Shown one piece after another: positions 32,685 to 42,020 of a stretch of DNA of 64,000 bases (position 1 is the first letter of the stretch; the number at the start of each line of letters is the position of its first letter). A model generated the notes under the pieces. The model did not search any database and was not told the DNA's origin. It saw nothing but the letters and a program-made list of their open reading frames with translations. The DNA is from Brevibacillus choshinensis (lineage in GTDB: Bacteria > Bacillota > Bacilli > Brevibacillales > Brevibacillaceae), in NCBI RefSeq assembly GCF_016811915.1, contig NZ_CP069127.1, positions 5,664,501-5,728,500 on the forward strand, in the 5' to 3' direction. The position numbers and the translations under genes are program-made.

Positions 32685-35249
32685 TTAGAATTTATAAGCC
32701 TTCGTAATCAGTACTACGACCTCTGCCCGCGTGGCGATTCCTTGCGGTTTGAACGTTGCACCGTAGCCGTTCAGCCAATTTCTCGAAGTGAGTGCTTCGA
32801 TCGCCGGAGAAGCCCAGTGAGTCGTCGGTACATCCCGATAGCTGGACGTGCTGCGCTTGTACAACAACACATTATGCGCCCGCGCAATCATAGAGGCCAT
32901 CTCGGCGCGTGTAATCGGCTGATCTGGTTTCATTTGCTTGTTCGGGTAGCCTTTCATAATCCCGACCTGATAAGCGATCCCCATGCTGTTGTAAGCCCAG
33001 TGCTTCTTGGACAAATCGCGGAAGGTCGTTTTGCCGGTATAGGATGAAGCTACCGGAAGTCCATCTGACCGCATCGCCTGGATGAGCATGGTGGCAAATT
33101 GTGCGCGAGTTACCGCTTGGTTGGGCTTGAATGTCGCATCGCTAAAGCCTTTGATAATGCCACGATTGCTCAGACGAACAATCTCCGAACGCGCCCAGTG
33201 AGTGGAAATATCGCGGTATCCGCCAACCAACATTTGCTGATTCACTGTCAACCGATACGAATCATATTTAAAGGGAACTCCACTATTCAGACGGATGTAA
33301 TACTTCCCAGGTTTCAGACGAAGCCCTAAAATTTCCTTGCCCTGATCGGACAATTCCGCTACCTCATTGGTCGAAGCCAAGGCGTAGTTGAAGTTATTCC
33401 CATTGTACAAGGCGATTCTCACACCGGATGAGACCGGAACAAAAGGAGCTCGAACATAAACGTATGATTCCGTACTGACAGTAAATTGGAACCAGTCAGA
33501 ATCGGTGGCGGTCGGCAAAGTTCCGGTCATGACGGTCCCGCCGGCTAACTGGGATGCCTGACGATATGTATCATTAGGCTCGTTCACATCTTTTTTCACA
33601 GGTGTAAAGCTGAGGTCCAAGCGGTATTCCCCATTCACCGAGTTTTGCTCATACTCGCTGATCCGCAAGAAATACTTGCCGGGCGAAACTTCTTTTTGGG
33701 CCCGCTCTGTCGGGTCATCACGATCCCCGTTGTCATATAGCGGATCCCATATCGTGCTTTTTCCCTGGTCCTGTTTTCCGATCGCCAGAACAGGGTCCAT
33801 ACGCTTGTTATCCGGCGTCACGGTCACATCCAGATGTCCGTATTCACGGACGTAATAGGAAAACCAGTCCTGGTCTCCATCGGTATGGAAGCTGCCGTTT
33901 ACACTGATCTGATTGCCTACAAGCGGCCTGGCGGTGCCCATCGTGTCATTCGGTTCATTGCGGTCCGGGTTGATGCTGAACTTGCTGGTAAGCACGTAGG
34001 AAAAGGCATTCACGCCCCCGTTTCGCACCAGCCTGATGTCCATGCGCCCAGCCTTTGCCGGTACCGTAATCGTGTCCCCGTTCCCGATGTAATGAGTGAC
34101 TGGTGTTCGATTTTCCGAATAGAAGGTAGCCGCCATAGGAGAAGATACAGTTGAGTTCACGGATGCTGTGAGACTGACTCTTCCATCGTACGGCACGTCC
34201 ATTTTGAACCAGTCCGTCGTGTCATTCGGTCCCAGGTTGCCACGGATCTGCGACTCGATCGGAAAAGCCTTGGCCCGGGACTGAGTGTTGTTGGGCTCCA
34301 GAAAATCGTTGGACATGGGAGACATGACTGCTTTTTCCACATTCAACAAGCCATAGCCGGTCCGTCTGTCCCATCCAGTCTCCCCCAAATTGGTGGCCGT
34401 CTGATACAGCAGCTGCCGCACATCAATGGGCTTCAGCTTGGGGTATCTGGCCATGATCAATGCAGCAGCGCCCGCGACCTGTGGAGCAGCTGCCGACGTC
34501 CCGCTAAACGAGCCGTATTTGCCACCCAGCTTGGTGGTAAACACATTCAAGCCTGGAGCCATCAAATTCAACTCCGGCCCCGAATTCGACTCATAAATCG
34601 GATCGTTGTTGCTCTTCACACCCCCGACAGCAATCACGGTAGGATAGGCTGCCGGATAAGCCACCCGGTTCCCTTCGTTCCCACTCGCCGCCACTAGCAC
34701 GGCTCCACTCGCCTCTGCCCGATTGATCGCGTTGGTCAGTGCTCTGGAATAGGACATGCTGCTGACGGACATGAGGATGACTTTGGCCCCTCGATCCAGC
34801 GCCGTGTTGATTCCTTTGGCAACAAGGTCGAGATCGGCGACAGCCTTGCTGTCCAGTACCTTGATCGGCAATACTTTGGCATTCCAGAGGACACCCGAGA
34901 CTCCCATCCCGTTGTTCCCCTTGGCAGCCAGCACACCGATGACTTCCGTTCCATGCCCGTTGTCATCCTGAGCGGATCGCGCTGACGGCACCAGATTGAT
35001 TCCCGGCAGCAGATTGCCTTTCAAATCAGGATGATTGTAGTCAGCTCCTGTATCCAGCACGGCAATGGTAATCGCGGTATTGCTGGTCACTGTTTTCCAT
35101 GCCCGGTCTGCCTTGATCTGGTATAAATGCTGCTGGTTGTCGATGTAGTCATCGTTGGTAGCGTCCGCGGCCATCGTCGGATTGACATCAGCGATGGTCA
35201 GCGCGGTGCCTACGGCTAGTGCAAATGCTGCTCGAATCCATTTCTTCAT
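32685..35249 (-). CDS. S-layer-anchored subtilisin-like (S8) protease
   Basis: An 854-residue secreted protease. It has a signal peptide (AAFALAVGTALTIADVNPTMA), then a subtilase domain with catalytic Asp in AVLDTGADYNH (about residue 66), His in GHGTEVIGV (about 99) and Ser in SGTSAAAPQVAG (about 250). Three pre-peptidase C-terminal domains follow, each marked by EPNxT and DWF motifs. Residues from about 675 to the end are three SLH domains (STHWARSEIVRLSNRGIIKG, KHWAYNSMGIAYQVGIMKG, THWASPAIEALTSRNWLNG). SLH domains bind pyruvylated wall polymer, so the enzyme should sit in the S-layer. No long propeptide is visible. Confidence 0.92.
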   Translation of the reverse strand: MKKWIRAAFALAVGTALTIADVNPTMAADATNDDYIDNQQHLYQIKADRAWKTVTSNTAITIAVLDTGADYNHPDLKGNLLPGINLVPSARSAQDDNGHGTEVIGVLAAKGNNGMGVSGVLWNAKVLPIKVLDSKAVADLDLVAKGINTALDRGAKVILMSVSSMSYSRALTNAINRAEASGAVLVAASGNEGNRVAYPAAYPTVIAVGGVKSNNDPIYESNSGPELNLMAPGLNVFTTKLGGKYGSFSGTSAAAPQVAGAAALIMARYPKLKPIDVRQLLYQTATNLGETGWDRRTGYGLLNVEKAVMSPMSNDFLEPNNTQSRAKAFPIESQIRGNLGPNDTTDWFKMDVPYDGRVSLTASVNSTVSSPMAATFYSENRTPVTHYIGNGDTITVPAKAGRMDIRLVRNGGVNAFSYVLTSKFSINPDRNEPNDTMGTARPLVGNQISVNGSFHTDGDQDWFSYYVREYGHLDVTVTPDNKRMDPVLAIGKQDQGKSTIWDPLYDNGDRDDPTERAQKEVSPGKYFLRISEYEQNSVNGEYRLDLSFTPVKKDVNEPNDTYRQASQLAGGTVMTGTLPTATDSDWFQFTVSTESYVYVRAPFVPVSSGVRIALYNGNNFNYALASTNEVAELSDQGKEILGLRLKPGKYYIRLNSGVPFKYDSYRLTVNQQMLVGGYRDISTHWARSEIVRLSNRGIIKGFSDATFKPNQAVTRAQFATMLIQAMRSDGLPVASSYTGKTTFRDLSKKHWAYNSMGIAYQVGIMKGYPNKQMKPDQPITRAEMASMIARAHNVLLYKRSTSSYRDVPTTHWASPAIEALTSRNWLNGYGATFKPQGIATRAEVVVLITKAYKF

Positions 35250-35395
35250 GAAAAACAGTCCTTCCTTCTCTCCCCTGCCGGTATCGTGCAGTCTAAAAGG
35301 AATTCAGGTAAATTGACTTCTTTATCTTAGCATAGCGGAACAAAAGGGGGACTTGCAAGCTCGGAAATCCAATATTTGGAATGTTCAAGCGCTAA

Positions 35396-35432
35396 AAAGA
35401 CCCTTTTCACCGTGGGCAAAAAGGGTCTCTTC
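35396..35432 (-). terminator. Terminator of the SlaP-like operon
   Basis: AGACCCTTTTTGCCCACGG-type hairpin with arms AGACCCTTTT / AAAAGGGTCT followed by TTTT on the minus strand, directly after the stop at 35434. Confidence 0.8.
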
Positions 35433-35433
35433 A

Positions 35434-36420
35434 TTATTGCAACAAACCTTTGTTGTTCTCCACTTCATGGTTGGCAGAAGGTTGCTTTTTACTTTGACGC
35501 GCTTTTGGGATGACGGCGGTAAGCTTGGTCATATCCACGTTATCTTGCTTGATGGAGGAAGCGGGAACTTCAAATGCCCACACTCGGTTGCTCTGGGCCT
35601 CTACCTTCATGTTTTGCAACGTATATTGCATACGTGCCACGGTATTCCCTTCTTCATCGTTGACGATGATCGGTACTTCCGTAAATTCCAAGCGTTTTTC
35701 CAGTCCGTTGCGGAAAGCTACCACGACACGGATTCCGTTATCCGCACCCGCGGTAATATCGAGCACTTGCAGATCGACCTGACCAGACGCGACTGGAGCC
35801 TGCTCTGCCTGCTTCATGTATTTCTCGGTTTCGGCTTTGGAAAGACCTTGATTCACTTCCGGGATGATCTCTTTTGGCGCTGCCGGCTTTTGATAGGTCA
35901 GAAACATGGGAACTTCTTGTTCCGGAAGCTTGCTGAATTCGTTCCAGCGAAACATGAACTCAAAAGGACGGCTGCACAAATCGCCAATCGGACCTGACGG
36001 AATCAAGTCAAAGGTCTTTCTCGCAACCACTTCGCCCTCTTCGGTCATCAGCGTCAGAGGAAGCTTTTGCAAAAGCACGCTGCGATCGGTCGCATTGCGA
36101 ATGTAAGTGAGCACGACGTATCCTTCGTCCGTCACTTGCGTAAAGAACGGTACGATCCCAATCTCATCACGAACGACTGGGGGCAGCTCGTCATGGATAT
36201 ATTGCAGCAGCTCGGTTTCAGCTTCATCTAAACTATTATCCCAAGGACCATTCATCACCAGGTCCAGCTCGTTGGATGCAATTCGCGTAGAGGATTGCTC
36301 AGGATTTTCGATCCCGGATACCCCCAGATAAAATTCCTTGTGCAGATGCTCATGAATGTCTTCACGAACTTGCTCCAAGCTTTCCTTTGACCCAAACCAA
36401 TTTTCCAATAACCAACTCAT
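35434..36420 (-). CDS. SlaP-like accessory Sec / S-layer assembly protein, third copy
   Basis: A 328-residue cytosolic protein with two related SLAP-type domains. Each has the pattern of a beta-sandwich with F(R)N-type motifs (VLTYIRNATDRSVLLQKLPLTL; VVVAFRNGLEKRLEFTEVPIIV) and a conserved tryptophan-containing end (RVWAFEVPASSI). This matches the accessory Sec system S-layer assembly proteins of Bacillus, where SlaP works with SecA2 in S-layer protein export. It is the last of three tandem paralogues and carries an extra Lys/Gln-rich tail. Confidence 0.75.
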   Translation of the reverse strand: MSWLLENWFGSKESLEQVREDIHEHLHKEFYLGVSGIENPEQSSTRIASNELDLVMNGPWDNSLDEAETELLQYIHDELPPVVRDEIGIVPFFTQVTDEGYVVLTYIRNATDRSVLLQKLPLTLMTEEGEVVARKTFDLIPSGPIGDLCSRPFEFMFRWNEFSKLPEQEVPMFLTYQKPAAPKEIIPEVNQGLSKAETEKYMKQAEQAPVASGQVDLQVLDITAGADNGIRVVVAFRNGLEKRLEFTEVPIIVNDEEGNTVARMQYTLQNMKVEAQSNRVWAFEVPASSIKQDNVDMTKLTAVIPKARQSKKQPSANHEVENNKGLLQ

Positions 36421-36467
36421 ATGTCAACCTCCTCAACCCTACAATAGAAGTATCTATCCATGTGCTT

Positions 36468-37412
36468 TTACTCTACATCCAGCACCCATCTGCGCAGGTT
36501 GGCATTTGGTTTTTTTACTGAATTCGGCGGGAATACGATAATCCAAGGACGGCTGTAGCCAGGTTTGACGCGCACGGTACTCGCATCGACAGAACCTGCC
36601 GCCACCACATCTCCATCCGTATCCGAGATCGTAAGCTTCAACTTGTCCGGATGATACATCTGTTTCATGCCGTTGCGAAACAGCATGCCCGCTACCAATT
36701 TTCCATCCTTCGTCATGCCGATATCAAAACCGGTCACTTGCACCGTCTCTGCTGGAATAGGCGGCAACGAGTTTGTCAGCGCCTCCAGTCGATCTTTTTG
36801 TCGCTCTGTCATGCGCTTTTCCATTTCTGGATCAAGCTCGAGATGATTCGGCCATACGTGAGAAGATTTCCCTGCCTTCATGACCACTTTCCAACGTTTA
36901 AAGGTGAAGTTGTCATGCAGGAAGGTTTCTTCTGGGAAGAGCATTTCCCACGGACGACTCGATCGAGGCGGTATGGCTCCCAAATCGGACAGATCGACGT
37001 TCATCCGCGCAAAAGGCTTATCATCCAGGTAAATAGCCAGACGGATGTTTTTAATACGCACAGCGTGATCAAGCGAGTTGCGGAAAAACATCGTGACAGT
37101 CAGTCCACTTGGTCCCGGAATCATGCTGAAGCCGGTCACGCTGATCATGCCTCGAACCATATCAGGCAATTCCGCCTGCAAGAAGCGCAAGGTGTATTTC
37201 TTCTCCGAATCCAGCTCCTGCTCCCACATCGGGTGCAGAGACAGTTCGGTATGAACCTTGGTGCCTACGGGTGCTTTTGATTCATTCGCACTCTTTTCTA
37301 CCGCGGCTTCGGCGTCGCTCAATTCATTGACATCGACGACTGCCTCTTCCTGGAGCTCCTTTTTCAGCTCGCTTTGCTCTTTTCCAAACCAGTTCTTAAA
37401 GAATGAAAACAT
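36468..37412 (-). CDS. SlaP-like accessory Sec / S-layer assembly protein, second copy
   Basis: A 314-residue paralogue of its neighbours: short amphipathic start (MFSFFKNWFGKEQSELKK), an acidic linker, then LSLHPMWEQELDSEKKYTLRFL and two SLAP domains (TVTMFFRNSLDHAVRIKNIRL...PPRSSRPWEMLFP; VAGMLFRNGMKQMYHPDKLKL...GYSRPWIIVFP). It has no signal peptide. It lies between the other two copies with 47 and 92 bp gaps and is probably co-transcribed. Confidence 0.78.
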   Translation of the reverse strand: MFSFFKNWFGKEQSELKKELQEEAVVDVNELSDAEAAVEKSANESKAPVGTKVHTELSLHPMWEQELDSEKKYTLRFLQAELPDMVRGMISVTGFSMIPGPSGLTVTMFFRNSLDHAVRIKNIRLAIYLDDKPFARMNVDLSDLGAIPPRSSRPWEMLFPEETFLHDNFTFKRWKVVMKAGKSSHVWPNHLELDPEMEKRMTERQKDRLEALTNSLPPIPAETVQVTGFDIGMTKDGKLVAGMLFRNGMKQMYHPDKLKLTISDTDGDVVAAGSVDASTVRVKPGYSRPWIIVFPPNSVKKPNANLRRWVLDVE

Positions 37413-37504
37413 GTGTTACCTCCTCAAACGTCCGGACGCGACCGAAGCTACATTTACTATCATAACCTTTTTGATAAAGCCGATCAAATTTCCAAGGCTA
37501 CCGC

Positions 37505-38443
37505 CTATCCCTGTGGCACGCTGACCTTCCAGCGTGAGAAATCAGGCTCTGGCTTTTGGATGCTCTCCGTCGGGAAGATGAACAGCCACGGCTTGCTCGT
37601 ATGCGCGTTCACCGTCAAGCTCCCCAGTTCAAACAATCCTTCCGCCACTTTCTCACCGCTCGCATCATGAAGCACAAGCGGCAGCTTTTCAAACGAAAGG
37701 GATTGCGCCGAACCGTTGCGAATGAGCAGCATCGCATTCAGGGCTCCCGTATCGTCGCGGCGAATTTGGACGCTCTGGATGTTCACTTCCCCTTCTTTAA
37801 TAGGAGGAAGTCCTTTGGCCAGCTCGATCAGATAATTCTTTTGTTCATCCGTCAACGCTTTGATCCAAGACTCCTCCAGCTCCAGCTGCTGAGGCAAAAA
37901 CATTTTCTTTTGCGCCATCTCAAAGGCGATCTTCCAATTCACCAGCAGGACATCCACTTGCAAAAAGTGCTCCCGTTTAAACACAAACGACCACGGTCTT
38001 GCAGAACGCGGTGGAATCTCCCCTATTTCAGCCAAATCAAAGAGTTGGCGGGTAAACAACTGCTGATCCCCAAACAATACGACGAGCGTGGTCTCACCCA
38101 AGTTTACAGGGCGATCCGAGCTGTTGCGGACAAACGCTGTTACTTCGATTCCGGCATCATGAGGAACGAGAGATGTACCAGCCAGGGAGATATGCCCCTC
38201 AGCCAACGGCTCCAACTCTTGCGCCATAAAGGATAGCACGTATCTTTCCTGGGTGCTGAGCTTCGCTTCCCATGACTCGTGAAGAGAAAGTGTCGTCACG
38301 ACCCCTGCGGACGTGCTTTGCTCTAGTGGTTGTGTATCCTGCTTCGTAGGAGCAGCAGGCAGAATCGACTCTTCCTGTACTTGCTGCCTTACCTCTTCCG
38401 GTGTGGGAGTATTCCCTAATAAACTTTTCAAGAAGGATAGCAT
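37505..38443 (-). CDS. SlaP-like accessory Sec / S-layer assembly protein, first copy
   Basis: A 312-residue protein with the clearest family match: TLSLHESWEAKLSTQERYVLSFM, GIEVTAFVRNSSDRPVNLGET, IPPRSARPWSFVFKREHFL, GEVNIQSVQIRRDDTG and HTSKPWLFIFP. It begins MLSFLKSLLGN like its neighbours. In B. anthracis one such gene neighbours secA2 and S-layer genes. Here three copies lie together and no secA2 is in the window. A sigma-A promoter lies about 50 bp upstream. Confidence 0.82.
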   Translation of the reverse strand: MLSFLKSLLGNTPTPEEVRQQVQEESILPAAPTKQDTQPLEQSTSAGVVTTLSLHESWEAKLSTQERYVLSFMAQELEPLAEGHISLAGTSLVPHDAGIEVTAFVRNSSDRPVNLGETTLVVLFGDQQLFTRQLFDLAEIGEIPPRSARPWSFVFKREHFLQVDVLLVNWKIAFEMAQKKMFLPQQLELEESWIKALTDEQKNYLIELAKGLPPIKEGEVNIQSVQIRRDDTGALNAMLLIRNGSAQSLSFEKLPLVLHDASGEKVAEGLFELGSLTVNAHTSKPWLFIFPTESIQKPEPDFSRWKVSVPQG

Positions 38444-38494
38444 AACGTCTCTCCCAACTTTTCTCTACATCTATATAGAGTTCTGTTCGCATTC

Positions 38495-38522
38495 ACTATA
38501 GCACAGTGATACCCTTTTGCAA
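38495..38522 (-). promoter_or_regulatory. Sigma-A promoter of the SlaP-like operon
   Basis: TTGCAA (38517-38522) and TATAGT (38495-38500) are separated by 16 bp on the minus strand, about 50 bp before the first start codon. Confidence 0.65.
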
Positions 38523-38546
38523 CCTAGAAAACTTGGTATATTCAAG

Positions 38547-38640
38547 GTGGGTCAGCACGAAACCGTATAGGCATGGTGCCCCCTGCTGCCGGCACTGACC
38601 GACGGGTAATATTTGTTAGGATACCCGTAAGCACAAGTGA
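38547..38640. other. Structured intergenic element of unknown type
   Basis: Two inverted repeats lie side by side: GGTCAG (38550 area) pairing with CTGACC (about 38593), enclosing GGCATGGTGCC, and ACGGGTA pairing with TACCCGT (about 38612-38640). The element is GC-rich compared with its surroundings and sits upstream of the SlaP promoter. It could be a structured RNA, a mobile-element end or a protein-binding site. It does not match a riboswitch consensus I know. Confidence 0.3.
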
Positions 38641-38744
38641 TGTCAAGGAATGGCAAAATCTACTCCCATTTCTGACATCGCTATTGTTCAAATGCGGAAT
38701 ATACTCCATTAATTAGATGAAAAATTTACCGGATGTACATAAGG

Positions 38745-38773
38745 TTTACATAAATGCTCTCCATTGTTAAAAT
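38745..38773 (+). promoter_or_regulatory. Sigma-A promoter of a short plus-strand transcript
   Basis: TTTACA (38745-38750), a 17-bp spacer and TAAAAT (38768-38773). No open reading frame follows before a terminator 35 bp further on. Confidence 0.6.
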
Positions 38774-38779
38774 AATGAT

Positions 38780-38838
38780 GATAAATGATTTTCTTGGGGA
38801 TTCCTTGCCAGCTGACCTCCTCAGCTGGCCACTTTTTT
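38780..38838 (+). ncRNA. Predicted ~58-nt small RNA with a CCUCC loop
   Basis: Between a good sigma-A promoter and an intrinsic terminator there is room for a transcript of about 58 nt. Its 3' half is a perfect 9-bp stem GCCAGCTGA / TCAGCTGGC (38807-38815 and 38821-38829) with the loop CCTCC (38816-38820), followed by six T (38833-38838). A CCUCC loop could pair with Shine-Dalgarno sequences. No coding potential is seen. Existence of the RNA is a prediction from promoter and terminator alone. Confidence 0.45.
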
Positions 38839-38867
38839 ACAAATAATACTAAATTGTGGTTATGAGA

Positions 38868-38902
38868 AAACGCCAGACTGCCGCTGTCTGGCGTTTTCTT
38901 GT
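38868..38902 (-). terminator. Terminator of the broken S8 protease gene
   Basis: AAAACGCCAGAC and GTCTGGCGTTTT form a 12-bp stem flanked by A and T runs, next to the stop codon at 38904. Confidence 0.8.
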
Positions 38903-38903
38903 T

Positions 38904-40540
38904 CTATGGTGCTACGGTAATCGAGATCCGCACGGTTTTATTTCCGTACTGCGCGGTAATGGTTGCGGTCCCTTGCGATATGGCCGTAATCTCTCCGTCA
39001 TCTCCGACAAAGGCTACTTTTTCGCTCGAGGACTTCCAGATCACTGCTTCCTCCACCTGCTCGACTGACCCATCGCTGTATGTCGCCTGGATCACGGGAG
39101 TCAGCGTTTGACCGATCGCCATTGTCTTGCGGGTCACGTCAGCTTGGAGCTGCTTCAATCGGGTATCCACACTGATCCTGACCGATTTTCCGCGATAAGT
39201 GGCCGTCATGGTCGTCGAGCCGAAGCCTTTGGCGACGATCTCTCCATCCCGGTAGACTGCCACCTTGGCATCTCCTGTTTTCCAATCAACCGCGGAAGTC
39301 ACCACTTCCTCTTCATCCCCGTAAACAGCGGATATATTAATAGAAGAAGAAGCACCCGGCTTCAGTTGGATTTTGCTCGGACTCGCCACCAGCCTAGTGA
39401 TGGTTACCGCGACTCGCATTTTCACCGTCTTCTCGCCGTACGTCGCGTGAATATAGGTACTTCCCAAATTTTTGGCGGTAATGACTCCATCTTGCACGAC
39501 CGCTATGTTCTCATTTTGAGACTTCCACACGGCTTTTGTGGCAGGTACCGTTTCTTTGGATTTGTCACCGTAGGAAGCTGTCAGCTCCACGGCAGCCGTT
39601 CCATCCGGCTTCATGGTGAGTGTCGTTTTGGATGCTTCCAGCTTCGAGACCGTGATCTCTACGGGTACCGAAGCCGTTTTGCCTCCATAAGTCGCCGTGA
39701 TAATTGTTTTCCCAAACCCGGTTGCCGTCACCAATCCGTTTTCCACGACCGCAACCTTTTTATCCTTGGTCTGCCATTCGACATCTTCGGCTGCTACCGC
39801 TGACTTCGAGCCATTTTTCAGGGATGCAGTGAGAGTAATGGTCCCGCTGCCGTTCGGAGGCAAAGACAGCTTGGTTTGATCTGCCTTGAGGCTGTTCACG
39901 CTCGTGTCAGCAGGCTTAGGGTTCCTCTCCTGGGACGAATCGGATTGCACCGCACGATAGGCGTTGAGCAGGCCGTATCCATATTGGCTGTCCCACCCTG
40001 TCTTGCCAAGGTCAGACGCCGTCTCAACTAGGCGGTTGGTCAGCTCTTTTACGCTCAAATCCGGTTCGCTCGCCTTGATCAGCGCCGCTACTCCCGAAAC
40101 AAACGGTGCCGCCTGCGAGGTCCCACTCATGTACGCATATCTGCCTCCCGGATAGGTGCTCAGAATGTCCACTCCCGGTGCTGCAAGATCGATGCTCGAT
40201 CCGTAATTGGAGAATTTTGCGAGTCCCAGGTCCGGCCCTACCGCACTCACCGTGACCACGCCCGCAATCGAAGCCGGCACATACCGATCTGCATTCGCAG
40301 CATCGTTGCCTGCTGCGGCCACGACCAATGCGCCTTTCTCCATGGCGTACTGCACGGCATCGACCATCGTTCTCGGCGCGGAATTCTCTCCGTCTTCCAG
40401 CTCCGCTCCCAAGCTCAGGTTGATGACATCCGCTCCCAGATCAGCCGCGTCTATGAGTCGAGCTTCGCGACAATAATCCCCGGGACATGCGTGCCGTGCC
40501 CCTCATCATCCTTGGCATCCCTGTCAGCGTTTACGTAGTC
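38904..40540 (-). pseudogene. Subtilisin-like S8 protease with Ig-like domains, 5' end lost
   Basis: The remaining frame gives the second half of a subtilase (ADVINLSLGAELEDG, the catalytic Ser in SGTSQAAPFVSGVAAL) and then four bacterial Ig-like (BIG2) domains up to the C-terminus. Upstream, a different frame holds the active-site histidine stretch (DDEGHGTHVPGIIVAK) and then hits a TAG stop. Between the two, about one loop's worth of subtilase sequence is missing and the frame changes, which marks an internal deletion near 40450-40470. The signal peptide and Asp region are absent because the IS200/IS605 element begins at about 40541. No N-terminal part was found beyond the element. Confidence 0.8.
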
Positions 40541-40544
40541 TTGA

Positions 40545-40691
40545 GACTCCTACCCCTAAAGGGGCAAGCAAACACCTTCGGTATCAGTGGGATTCTTGGG
40601 TGGTAGTCGGTAGTGTATTTCTGCTAACCGTAGTTTCCCCAAGTTCAGGGCTGTCTCATCAGCCCGTCCTAAGACTGTACATCTAGCATCT
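40545..40691 (-). ncRNA. Probable omega-RNA (reRNA) region of the IS200/IS605 element
   Basis: In this family the guide RNA for TnpB is transcribed from the 3' end of tnpB into the right end. The 147 bp between the tnpB stop and the element end contain paired segments (GACGGGCTGATGAGACAGCCC, split as GGGCTG / CAGCCC, and CCCCTTTAGGGG). The sequence just outside the right end (GACTACGTAAACGCTGAC) would be the guide. This is an inference from family knowledge. The partner TnpB is interrupted here. Confidence 0.45.
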
Positions 40692-41629
40692 TAGGCTGAC
40701 AGACTGCTACCATCTGCTACAGGTTGACGCATGATATTGATCGCTCCAACTCGATCACGATGAGTGTTGAATCCACATGAACATTCATACTTTCTGTCTC
40801 TGGCTTTGTTCTTCTCACCACAGGCAGGACAAGATTAAGAAGTGTAGGCAGGATTAACCTCCACAACCTTTATCCCAACAAGGTTTGCTTTGTAGGAGAT
40901 GAATTGTTGAAGTTGATAGAAAGTCCAACTATGCAGATTCTTTGTGTGTTTACGGCTTGTTCTTGCCAGCTTACGAATATTCTCTAGTCGTTCAAGCTTG
41001 ATGATTGACACCCCTTCTTGAATGGCTGTATTGACAATTTGACGACTAATCTTATGATTTTGATCCTTAATCCAACGCTGTTCTTTATTCCCTAACTTAC
41101 GAATGGCGGACAACTTTTTGAGTTTCCCTAATTTACGTCTACGTTGCTGGTACTTTCTACGTCTGCCGTTTCCAAAGAATCGGGTTTTCCCTGTAGAAGT
41201 GGCAACAACAGCAGGGACTTTCAAGCCTACGTCGATTCCCATGATTCCTTCATGGCTTGTTTCGCTTGTAGGCACTTCTAACGAAATTTGAGCGTACCAC
41301 GTCCCAGACTTTTCAACAATTCGCATCAATCCAAACTTGGCTTTCTGTAATAATTCCATATCTCGACTAGTTATTGCGGCATGAAAGGCCGTTTTTTTGA
41401 TCCTTCCATCTACAACAATAGGGAAAGCAACCGTATTTTTAGATACCGTATAGTTTTGGTTGTTAACGAAATATACAGGTTTTTTTAGAACTGGACGAGC
41501 ACCTAACTTCTTGATTTTTCGGAACACTCTCCTGGCATCACGAATGGCTTGATTACAGACGGCAGATGGAAGAATCGATTCTGGATGATCAGGAAAGATT
41601 CAAATGTTTACGGTTAAGGATTGCATCAT
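40692..41629 (-). pseudogene. tnpB: TnpB RNA-guided nuclease, interrupted
   Basis: The main frame (230 codons, 40835-41527) has the RuvC-I aspartate in MGIDVGLKVPAV and the RuvC-II glutamate in SIIKLERLENI. A TAA at 40835-40837 cuts it right after NPAYTS. The same frame continues beyond with the zinc ribbon (CPACGEKN...CSCGF) and the RuvC-III aspartate in NTHRDRVGAIN. At the other end, the frame from the ATG at 41629 meets TGA at 41600-41602 after MMQSLTVNI, and the usual N-terminal domain is much too short. Full-length members have about 370 residues. It is therefore inactive unless the stops are read through. Confidence 0.8.
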
Positions 41630-41639
41630 TTCCCCCCTT

Positions 41640-42020
41640 CTCTTCTGTTCTTCCACATAACGCTTTACTGTTTCGCTTGATACGTTTCCTGCTGTACTTA
41701 CGAAAAAAGAGCGTGTCCACAGACTAGGCATATGAGCAAGATGCTTAAACTCTAGCCTTAGCAGTCACCCCTTTCACTTTTGCCATTACGTCTGTTGGAG
41801 AATCAATGGGAAGACAGTTCAGGAATAAATGAACATGATCTGGCATCAGTTCCATCGCAACAATCAACCAGTTATTCTGATGACATATTTCAGCCAACAA
41901 TTCCTTGAATCGAATTTCTACTTGTCTCACTAATACTTTTCTCCGATAACGAGGGCAGAAAACAAAGTGATAGTTGATCAGTGATACGGTTGTAGTCGTG
42001 CGCCTATATTCTTGTCCCAT
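41640..42020 (-). pseudogene. tnpA: TnpA (HUH, Y1) transposase, frameshifted
   Basis: The N-terminal 85 residues are intact, including the HUH motif in MPDHVHLFLN. After MAKVKGVTAK the frame ends at KARV*. A one-base shift near 41762 restores the family's C-terminus (FKHLAHMPSLWTRSFFVST, AGNVSSETVKRYVEEQ) with the catalytic tyrosine codon at 41657-41659. The annotated frame therefore lacks the nucleophile. The restored frame runs into the tnpB start. Confidence 0.8.

Noticed and set aside
38547..38640. Cyclic-di-GMP or other known riboswitch
   Set aside because: None of the conserved core blocks of GEMM, c-di-AMP or Moco riboswitches could be matched. The only firm riboswitch here is the S-box before metK.
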